Assembly: GCA_963719285.1 (NCBI GenBank)
Contig: CAVRBO010000001.1
Location: forward strand, 310,001-374,000
Source of the DNA: C-114 sp963719285
GTDB lineage: Bacteria; Chloroflexota; Limnocylindria; Limnocylindrales; CSP1-4
Reading direction: 5' to 3'
Length of the DNA stretch: 64,000 nucleotides
The number at the start of each line of letters is the position of its first letter. The first letter of the stretch is position 1. Positions 56,601-64,000 of this stretch are shown piece by piece. Below the pieces are notes generated by a model. The model saw only the letters and a list, made by a program, of their open reading frames with translations. It searched no databases and was not told the origin of the DNA. A program made the position numbers and the translations under genes.

Positions 56601-58910
56601 ATGGCGGTGAATTCGAACACGTCCGACAGCACCTCGAACGGAGCGCCCGCGCCGGCCGCGGGCGCCGCGCCCACGGCGTCATCCCGCGTGGCGACGGTTC
56701 CCGCTACCGTCCCGGCCAAGGTCAAGCGGTCGGTCCGCCGACCCTCGTCGAGCGACGGACCCGTGCCATCGATCGAACGGTCGCGCAAGGAACTCCTGGC
56801 CGCCGTCGCCCGGCATTACCCGTCGGCGGACCTCGCGCCGCTCGACATGGCGTTCGACCTCGCCGTGGAGGCCCATGCCCCCCAGACTCGCGCATCCGGC
56901 GAGGCGTACGTGACCCACCCGATCGCGGCCGCCCAGATCGTCGCCGATCTCGGCATCGACCCGGCGGCCGTGGAGGCGGCGCTCCTCCACGATGTCCCCG
57001 AGGACACCGAGTACGACCTTAACGACATCGAGGAGCGCTTCGGCCCGGACGTGGCCCACCTCGTCGACGGCGTCACCAAGCTGTCCAAGTTCAGCACCCA
57101 TAGCCACGAGCAGCAGCAGGCCGAGAACATCCGGAAGATGTTCCTGGCGATGGCGGAGGACATCCGGGTCGTCCTCATCAAGCTCGCCGATCGCCTCCAC
57201 AACATGCGGACGCTGGCCGCGCTGCCGATCGACAAGCAGCAGCGCATCGCCCACCAGACGATGGAGATCTACGCCCCGCTGGCCGAGCGGCTCGGGATCT
57301 GGCAGATCAAGTGGGAGCTCGAGGACCTCGCCTTCAAGGCGCTCGAACCGGAGGCGTTCCGGGAGCTGGCCCGGCTCCTCGACACCCGCCGGAAGGGCCG
57401 CGAGTCGTACATCGACCGGGCGATCGAGACGCTCCGCCCGGAGCTCGCCAGGGCGGGCATCGAGGCCGAGCTCCAGGGCCGTCCGAAGCACCTCTACAGC
57501 ATCCACAAGAAGATGCAGCGCAAGAGCGCCGAGTTCGGCGAGATCTACGACGTCTACGCGATCCGGATCCTCGTCGATGAGCTCAGGGACTCGTATGCCG
57601 CGCTCGGCGTGGTCCACAGCCTGTGGCGCCCGATCCCCGGCCAGTTCGACGACTACATCGCGGTCCCCAAGAACAACCTCTATCAGAGCCTGCACACGGC
57701 CGTGATCGCCCTCGACGGCAAGCCCCTCGAGATCCAGATCCGGACCCACCAGATGCACCAGGTGAGCGAGGTCGGCATCGCCGCCCACTGGCGCTACAAG
57801 GAAGGCTCGAAGTCGGACCGCGAGTACGACGCCAAGCTCGCCTGGCTGCGCCAGCTGATGGACTGGCAGCGCGACGTGTCGGACGCGACCGAGTTCGTCG
57901 AGGGCATCAAGCTCGACATCTTCCAGGACCAGGTCTTCGTGTTCACGCCGAAGGGCGACGTGAAGGACCTGCCGGCGGGCGCCACTCCGCTCGACTTCGC
58001 CTATCGCATCCACACCGACGTCGGCCACCGGACGATCGGAGCGAAGGTGAACAACCGGCTCGTGCCGCTCGACTACCGGCTCAAGAACGGCGACATCGTC
58101 GAGATCGTCACGACCAAGGCCGAGCACGGGCCGTCGCGGGACTGGCTGAACATCGTCCGGACCACCCACGCCCGCGAGAAGATCCGCCAATGGTTCAAGC
58201 GCAAGGACCGCGACGAGAACATCGTCCATGGGCGTGAATCGCTCGAGCGTGAGTTGCGCCGGCTGGCGCGCACGTCGATCCAGGCGGTGGGCCTCGAGCG
58301 GGTGGCCGAGATGGCCAAGGCCTACAACTACGAGTCGATCGACGACTTCTACGCGGCGATCGGGTATGGGGCGGTGGCCGCCCAGCAGGTCGTCACCCGG
58401 CTGGGGGTCGTCGACGACGCTCAGCTCCACGTTCCAGCGGTCGCGCCGTCGACGATCCCGGTCCGCAACGGCGGCGTCCGGGTCAAGGGCGTGGGCGACC
58501 TGCTCGTGCGCTTCGCGAAGTGCTGCCACCCGATCCCGGGCGATCCGATCAGCGGGTTCATCACGAGGGGCAAGGGGGTGACGGTCCACCTCACGACCTG
58601 CCCGACCGTCGTGAACGAGCGCGAGGTGAGCCGGCTCATCGACGTCGAGTGGGAGGCCGCGCCGACCCAGACGTATCCGATCGCGATCCGGGTCGAGGCA
58701 TACGACCGGACCGGCCTCCTGTCCGATATCACCCAGGTGGTCGCCGAGAACAAGGTGAACATCCTGTCGGCCTCCGTCCACGTGTCGCCGGACCACACGG
58801 CGACCGTGGTGGCCACGCTCCAGGTGGCGTCGGTCGCTCAGCTGGCCAAGGTCATGGGCCGGATCGAACAGCTCAAGGACGTCCTGAGCGTGCAGCGCGA
58901 CCTGGCCTGA
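56601..58910 (+). CDS. rel: bifunctional (p)ppGpp synthetase/hydrolase Rel
   Basis: A 769-residue stringent-response enzyme. An Ala/Ser/Pro-rich N-terminus of about 65 residues precedes the HD hydrolase domain with EAALLHDVPEDTEYD and IKLADRLHNMRTLAAL, the residues needed for ppGpp hydrolysis. The synthetase domain has GRPKHLYSIHKKM, EIYDVYAIRILV, VPKNNLYQSLHTAV and EIQIRTHQMHQVSEVGIAAH. A TGS domain (IFQDQVFVFTPKGDVKDLP), a zinc-finger/helical region with VRFAKCCHPIPGDPI and a C-terminal ACT domain follow. Both active sites look intact. It starts with ATG just after a -10 box. Confidence 0.95.
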   Translation: MAVNSNTSDSTSNGAPAPAAGAAPTASSRVATVPATVPAKVKRSVRRPSSSDGPVPSIERSRKELLAAVARHYPSADLAPLDMAFDLAVEAHAPQTRASGEAYVTHPIAAAQIVADLGIDPAAVEAALLHDVPEDTEYDLNDIEERFGPDVAHLVDGVTKLSKFSTHSHEQQQAENIRKMFLAMAEDIRVVLIKLADRLHNMRTLAALPIDKQQRIAHQTMEIYAPLAERLGIWQIKWELEDLAFKALEPEAFRELARLLDTRRKGRESYIDRAIETLRPELARAGIEAELQGRPKHLYSIHKKMQRKSAEFGEIYDVYAIRILVDELRDSYAALGVVHSLWRPIPGQFDDYIAVPKNNLYQSLHTAVIALDGKPLEIQIRTHQMHQVSEVGIAAHWRYKEGSKSDREYDAKLAWLRQLMDWQRDVSDATEFVEGIKLDIFQDQVFVFTPKGDVKDLPAGATPLDFAYRIHTDVGHRTIGAKVNNRLVPLDYRLKNGDIVEIVTTKAEHGPSRDWLNIVRTTHAREKIRQWFKRKDRDENIVHGRESLERELRRLARTSIQAVGLERVAEMAKAYNYESIDDFYAAIGYGAVAAQQVVTRLGVVDDAQLHVPAVAPSTIPVRNGGVRVKGVGDLLVRFAKCCHPIPGDPISGFITRGKGVTVHLTTCPTVVNEREVSRLIDVEWEAAPTQTYPIAIRVEAYDRTGLLSDITQVVAENKVNILSASVHVSPDHTATVVATLQVASVAQLAKVMGRIEQLKDVLSVQRDLA

Positions 58911-59291
58911 GGGTCAGTTCAAGCAGTCCCGTCGCAGGCTCGGCCGCAGTCCTCTCTTCCGGCCGGCGCTCTGCTGGGCTTGGGCACACCGATGTCGCGT
59001 GCATGGACGCTCCGAGGGCCAAGGGACGGCCCAAGGCCGCGGCGGCTCTGGCTTCGGGCCTCGACCAGGCACGCCCTCCTTCGACCGAGCACGGATCCGG
59101 GCGTGCTGACCCGCGGATGACCGTCTGAACGACCCCGGCCCGGCCTTTCGTTTCACCCGTTACGCATCCAGTGTCCACGCAGCCGACGCGGACGCGGTCA
59201 AGCCTCAGGCCCGACTGCTGCGCCGTAGACTCAGCCGGGACGAACCGCCCAAGCCTACGGCGGAGGTTCGAGGGCGCAAGGGGAGGAAGCC
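58911..59291. other. intergenic region between rel and the second cyclase gene
   Basis: A 381-base gap. Open frames on both strands here have no initiation signals or recognisable content. The only element I see is a possible -10 box TAGACT at 59226-59231, followed by a leader ending in GGGGAGGA before TTG 59292. Confidence 0.5.
59226..59231 (+). promoter_or_regulatory. possible -10 box TAGACT of the second cyclase gene
   Basis: TAGACT, the same hexamer as before topA and hisS, lies 60 bases upstream of TTG 59292. Here a full leader with GGGGAGGAAG remains before the start. Confidence 0.5.
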
Positions 59292-62200
59292 TTGACGGTC
59301 GGCGGCGGGTCGCGCAGGACCGTGACCGTCCTCTTCGCGGACATGGTCGAATCGACCGCGCTCGGCGAACGGCTCGACCCGGAGGCCCTCCGCGCGATCC
59401 AGGTCCGCTACTTCGCGGCGCTGCGCGAGGTTGTCGAGCGCCATGGCGGCGTCGTCGAGAAGTACATCGGCGACGCCGTGATGGCCGTCTTCGGCGTGCC
59501 GATGGTGCATGAGGACGACGCGCTCCGGGCCGTCCGCGCCGCGTCCGAGCTCGGAGCGTCGCTCGCTTCACTCAGCGATGACCTCCAGCGGCGGCGGGGC
59601 GTCCACCTGGAACTCCGGATTGGCGTGAACACGGGTCCCGTCGTGGTGACCGACGGGGACGGCGCAGGCACGCTTGTGACCGGCGATACGGTCAACACGG
59701 CCGCCCGGCTCCAGCAGGCAGCCGCCCCGGGCGAGATCGTGCTTGGAGGCGACACGTTCGACCTCGTTCGGGACGCGATCGACGCCACGGCTCTCGAGCC
59801 GAAGTCATTGAAGGGAAAGGCGGCGGACGTCCGTGCGTACCGATTGGTGGGGATCACCGGCGGGGAGGGTCGGGCCCGCCGGGCCGACACGCCGCTCGTC
59901 GGTCGACGCAGCGAGATCAACGAGCTCGAGACGGCGTTCCAGGCGGCAGTGACCGAGGGGGCTCCCCGCATGGTCACGGTGCTGGGTACAGCCGGTGTCG
60001 GCAAGAGCAGACTCGTCCGCGAGTTCGCCGCCTCGCTACGCGACCGGGCGACGGTCGTCCGCGGGCGCTGCCTGTCGTACGGCGACGGGATCACCTACTG
60101 GCCGATCGTCGAGATCGTGCGCGCGGTCGCCGGAATCGCGGAATCAGACGACCCGGCCGCGATCCATGTCCGCCTGACCGAGCTTGTCGGTGACATCGCG
60201 GGAGCCGAACGCCTGGTAGCGGTCCTGGAGGCGATCGTCGGCGCCTCCGAAGACACGACAGTGGGTGACGACGTGAGCTGGGCTGTGCGACGCGTGGTCG
60301 AGACCGTCGCACGACGTGGCCCGCTCGTGGTGATCATCGAGGACATCCACTGGGCCGAGCCCGCACTCCTCGACCTTGTCGAAGCCGTCGTGGACTGGAC
60401 GTCCGATGCGGCATTGCTCGTCCTGTGCCCGGCCCGGCCCGAGGTCGTCGAAGAGCGGCCGACGTGGGGCTCCGGGATCCGGGCGTCAAACATTGCCCTC
60501 GAACCCCTCGGTGCATCCGGCGCGGAAGATCTGCTCCGCCTGCTCCTCGGCGGCGATGCCATTCCAACGGTGGTGCGTGAGCGGGTCGTCGGGATCGCCG
60601 AGGGCAACCCGCTCTATCTCGAGGAGATCGTCGCCAAGCTCGTCGACGAGGGCGCTCTGATCGAGGGTGATCGGGGCTGGTCATGGGATGGCGATCCCGG
60701 TCAGGTCGAGATCCCCGCAACCGTTCACGCGCTCGTCGCCGCCCGCATCGATGGACTGGAGCCGCTCGAACAGCGCGTCGCCGAGCGGGCCTCGATCGTG
60801 GGGCGCGTCTTCGAACGGGGAGCCGTGACTGCGCTTGGACAGGATGGCGGCGAGAGGTCGGTCGGTGCACCGCTCCTCGCGCTCATCCGGAAGCAGCTCG
60901 TCCGCCCGGACGGCAGCGGGCTCGACGGCGACGATGCGTTCCGCTTCCGCCACATCATCATCCGCGACGTCGCCTACGAGCGGATGCCCAAGGCCGAGCG
61001 GGCCGACCTCCACGAGCGGTTCGCGGACTGGCTCGAGTCCGTGCTCGGCGATCGGTCCGGCAAGTACATCGACATCGTCGCCCATCACTACGCGGAGGCG
61101 GTCGCCTACCGCATGGAGCTCGACTCCCTGATCGGAGTCGGTGCCGACCGGCTGGTGGAGCGTGCGGTGGCCCGACTGATCGAAGCCGCCGAGCGGGCCG
61201 AGCGACTCCACGTCTATGACCAGGCCGCCCGCCTGTTCGATCGGGCAGCCACGACGCTGGGTGCCGTCGCTGAGCGGGGCGTCGCCGACTCGGCTTCCAT
61301 CATCGATCTCAGACGGCGTGCTGCCGATGCCCACGGACTCGCCGGCGATGTCGGTGCGGCGTTCGAAGAGATCCGTGGCCTCCTGGCCGCGGTCGGCAAG
61401 TCCGATCCGGTCCTGCGCGGCAGCCTCCTCGAGCGCTTCGCGGAATACGCGTGGGGGGTCGGCGATGAACAGGGCGCGCTCGAGGCGATCGAAGAGGCGA
61501 CCGACCTGATCCTGGCCGAGCCCCCGACCCTGGAACGCGCCCGCGTCCTCGCCGGCCGGGCACGATTCCTCATGCTCCTTCGCAGGTACGAAGAGTCCGT
61601 GGTTGTCAGTCGCGAAGCGCTCGATGTCGCCATCAAGCTCGGGGCGTCGGTCTTCCGGGTCCACGCGCTCACGACCCTGGGCACCAGCCTCGGGTCGCTC
61701 GACCACGAGCAGGAAGGGGTGACACTGCTCGAGGAGGCTCGAAGATCTCGCCGTCGAGATCGGAGACGGGCCGGGCTTCTTGCGAGCGGGCAACAACCTC
61801 GGCGTCACCATCCGCGATCGCGATCGTTCCGATGAGGCGTTGATCATTGCGGTCGACAAGCTGCCCGAGCTCGGCCTGGAGCGCAGCCCAGCTGGGATCC
61901 GGCTCATCGGCAATCTCGCCAACGGACTCCTCCACGCGGGTCGCCTCGACGAAGGCGAGAGGATCGTGGATCGGATCCTGGACCTCGACCCGACGGGCGA
62001 TGACGGCGTCGATGCACAGAGCAAGCGCGCATACCTGATGATTCTTCGCGGCCGCTTGCCCGAGGCGCGTGCGGCCCTGGCCGTCGCGCGCGACCGAGCC
62101 TCCCGCGGCGTGCAGCGGGTGACACACGGGGACCTGTGCTGGACCGAAGCGTTCGAGGCGCTGTTCGACGGACGATATGACGACGCCAGTCGCCTCGTCG

Positions 62201-62691
62201 AGGAAGGCCGGGAGTTCAGCGGCGTCTCTGCCGTCGACCCGGCCGTCGAGAGCGAGTGGCTCCAGCTCATGGTCAGTGTCGAGCGCGCCCTGGCCGCCCG
62301 CTCCAGTGGCGATGCGACCGCCGAGCGCGACGCCGTGAACGACGCCCGGGACAGGGTCGCGCGGAGCCGAGGCATGGTGGCCGAGGCCGGCGAGATGATG
62401 AACTGGATCCACCGCCACAGCTTGCCGCTCCTCGGGCCGGAGTTGTCCCGGGCAGAAGGGCGCCCCGACCCGGCGGGGTGGCAGGCGGCGGCAGCCGAGC
62501 TTCGGGCCGATCGCTTCCTGTGGGACGAGGCCTACGCTCTCTTCCGCTGTGCGGAAGCACTTCTCGAAGCCGGCGCGCCCCGGGCCCAGGTCGCCGGGGC
62601 GATCGATACTGCCAGGGCCGCAGCCGCCGCGATCGGGGCTGTCGGAATCGTCGAGTGGACGGCAGAACTCCGGGAGCGGGCCGGCCGCTAG
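59292..62691 (+). CDS. class III nucleotidyl cyclase / ATPase / TPR regulator 2, one frameshift
   Basis: About 1132 residues after correction. The cyclase domain begins at once (no zinc ribbons): Asp17 in VLFADMVEST, Asp61 in EKYIGDAVMAVFG, and VNTAARLQQA. A STAND-like ATPase follows, with Walker A GTAGVGKSRLVREF (about 231-244) and LVVIIEDIHWAEPALLDLVE. The TPR-like C-terminus is split: the frame changes near 61737, where EARRSRRR should continue as EDLAVEIGDGPGFLRAGNNL, one frame over, through to TAG 62689-62691. The total is one base over a multiple of three. It starts at TTG 59292 after GGGGAGGA and is a paralogue of the protein at 26397. Confidence 0.83.
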
Positions 62692-62694
62692 ACT
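62689..62694 (+). promoter_or_regulatory. -10 box TAGACT of hisS, overlapping the upstream stop codon
   Basis: The TAG stop of the cyclase gene forms the first half of TAGACT. ATG 62702 follows seven bases later, so hisS should be transcribed without a leader. Confidence 0.55.
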
Positions 62695-62701
62695 GCGCGG
62701 C

Positions 62702-64000
62702 ATGCCCCAGTTCCGAGCGCCGCGTGGGACGCGTGACCTCCTGCCACCCGAACGGGCGACCTACGCTCGCCTCGAACGGATCGCCCGCGACCTCTCCGAG
62801 CGCTACGGGTACCGCGAGATGGAGACGCCGCTGTTCGAGCTGAGCGCCGTCTTCGAACGCGGGATCGGCGAGGTCACGGACGTCGTCGAGAAGGAACTTT
62901 TCCGGCTCCAGCAGCGGACCGAGGACGGCGAGACCTGGGCCCTCCGGCCCGAAGCGACGGCCGGCATCGTTCGGGCGTACCTCCAGCACGGGATGCACAC
63001 CTGGCCGTCGCCGGTGAAGGTCAGTCTGACCGGACCCATGTTCCGGTACGACCGGCCCCAGGCGGGTCGCTACCGTCAGTTCTGGCAGTGGGACGTGGAG
63101 GCGATCGGCGACGCCGGGCCGGCGGTCGACGCGGAGCTCATCGAACTCGGGGCGCGCTTCTACCGAGAAGCCGGCCTGGCCGAGATCGAGGTCCACCTGA
63201 ACTCGATCGGCGACCCGGCCTGCCGGCCCGCCTACATCGACCTGCTTCGCGCCCACTACCAGACGGCGGCCGACCGGTTGCCCGAGCTCGAGCGGCGCCG
63301 ACTCGACACGAACCCGCTCCGCCTGCTGGACTCGAAGGATCCGGCCCTGACCGCGCTCAATGCCAGCGCTCCCCGCATCGCCGACCACCTGTGCGGACCG
63401 TGCGCCGAGCACTTCGCCGCGGTGCAGGGTCACCTCGATGCTGTCGGCATCGCGTATCGCATCGAGCCGGGCCTCGTGCGCGGGCTCGACTACTACACGC
63501 GGACCGCGTTCGAGTACTACCCCCGGGCGGCGGGGGGGCAGCAGTCCGCGCTCGGCGGCGGCGGACGGTACGACGGGCTCGTCGAGTTGCTCGGTGGTCG
63601 CCCGACCCCCGGGATCGGCTTCGCGCTCGGGCTCGATCGGGTGGTCCTCGCCCTCGAGACCTCGGGCGTCGCCCGGAATCCGCCGGCGGGACCCCTCGCC
63701 GTCGTGGTCGGTGCCGACCCCGCGGCCACGTCCGAGCGTCTCCGGGTCGTCACCCTGCTCCGGGCCGATGGGATCCGGGCGCGGGCCGACCTCGGCGTGC
63801 GCAAGCTCGGTCGCCAGCTCGAGGGCGCGTCACGGGACGGCGCCCACTTCGCGGTGATCCTGGGCGACGAGCTGGCGGACGGCGACGTGCAGCTGCGCGA
63901 CCTCCAGGCGGGCACGCAGCGCCCGGTCCCGCTGGTCGACCTCGTGCGCGAACTGCGCCGCGCCGACGCGAGCCACCGTCACGGCGAGGCCGCGGGATCC
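62702..64000 (+). CDS. hisS: histidine-tRNA ligase, 3' end beyond window
   Basis: Class II aminoacyl-tRNA synthetase. 433 codons are open to the window edge without a stop. The N-terminus FRAPRGTRDLLPPE, motif 1 region YREMETPLFE, motif 2 MFRYDRPQAGRYRQFWQWDV, the histidine-specific LVRGLDYYTRTAFEYY and motif 3 GGGGRYDGLVELLGG with GIGFALGLDRVVLAL are all present. A C-terminal anticodon-binding domain follows (LAVVVGADPAATSERL and GVRKLGRQLEGASRDGA). It charges tRNA-His. The start ATG 62702 sits directly behind the -10 box. Confidence 0.95.
   Translation, partial: MPQFRAPRGTRDLLPPERATYARLERIARDLSERYGYREMETPLFELSAVFERGIGEVTDVVEKELFRLQQRTEDGETWALRPEATAGIVRAYLQHGMHTWPSPVKVSLTGPMFRYDRPQAGRYRQFWQWDVEAIGDAGPAVDAELIELGARFYREAGLAEIEVHLNSIGDPACRPAYIDLLRAHYQTAADRLPELERRRLDTNPLRLLDSKDPALTALNASAPRIADHLCGPCAEHFAAVQGHLDAVGIAYRIEPGLVRGLDYYTRTAFEYYPRAAGGQQSALGGGGRYDGLVELLGGRPTPGIGFALGLDRVVLALETSGVARNPPAGPLAVVVGADPAATSERLRVVTLLRADGIRARADLGVRKLGRQLEGASRDGAHFAVILGDELADGDVQLRDLQAGTQRPVPLVDLVRELRRADASHRHGEAAGS

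Noticed and set aside
58983..59128. Small plus-strand frame in the gap after rel
   Set aside because: Composition is Ala/Arg/Pro-rich as expected from chance in high-GC DNA, with no start signal and no recognisable content.

Overview
The window is very GC-rich, densely coded chromosomal DNA with many GTG and TTG starts and no sign of phage or plasmid genes. Gene content (DUF4446, an F420-associated DUF2342 zincin, response-regulator/CpaE ATPases, a YprA/YprB (MrfA/MrfB) pair, NfeD-flotillin, a comM-dprA ... topA-xerC block, a bifunctional Rel) suggests a Chloroflexota bacterium, perhaps Limnocylindria-like, or failing that an actinobacterium. That placement is inference from gene content; no rRNA gene is present to settle it. 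Several genes are interrupted by single-base frameshifts, which suggests an assembly with indel errors, for example from long reads.

Layout. 1-2.3 kb (minus): a three-times frameshifted GGDEF/HD-GYP protein and a small membrane protein. 2.4-10.9 kb (plus): DUF4446, a UvrD helicase fused to a RecB-type nuclease, a HAD hydrolase, an M20 amidohydrolase, an agmatinase-family ureohydrolase and a methyltransferase. 11-16.5 kb: CpaE-like ATPase 1, murI, DUF2342 metallopeptidase, hydroxyacid dehydrogenase and ychF, tightly packed. 16.5-16.8 kb: a convergent intergenic region with a repeated GATATCCGG-type motif. 17-22 kb: a PfkB kinase facing a minus-strand mrfB-mrfA repair operon that carries a LexA-type box. 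22-26 kb: an FtsB/DivIC-like protein, then NfeD, flotillin and a coiled-coil protein. 26.4-29.9 kb: a zinc-ribbon/cyclase/ATPase/TPR regulator. 30-35.5 kb: tRNA-Met(CAT), a HerA-like ATPase, ftsH and an M20 dipeptidase. 35.6-41.9 kb: a DnaB-like ATPase, ppa, thpR, a zinc-ribbon protein, a LuxR-type regulator, tyrA, a NUDIX-like protein and CpaE-like ATPase 2. 41.9-58.9 kb: comM, dprA, a CAP-domain wall protein, topA, xerC, murJ, two FemAB-like transferases, murE, a DUF2993-like protein and rel. 59.3-64 kb: a second cyclase/ATPase regulator and hisS, which runs off the window.

Themes. (1) Cell-wall synthesis: murI, murJ, two FemAB-like ligases, murE, the septation protein and the CAP protein, with topA to murE joined by five successive 4-nt start/stop overlaps. 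(2) DNA repair and processing: UvrD-RecB, MrfA/B, ComM/DprA, TopA, XerC and HerA-like proteins. (3) Nucleotide signalling: GGDEF/HD-GYP, Rel and two class III cyclase-ATPase fusions. (4) About ten genes have a TANNNT-like -10 box ending only 6-8 nt before the start codon, so their transcripts are probably leaderless; others have a normal leader with a strong GGAGG site.
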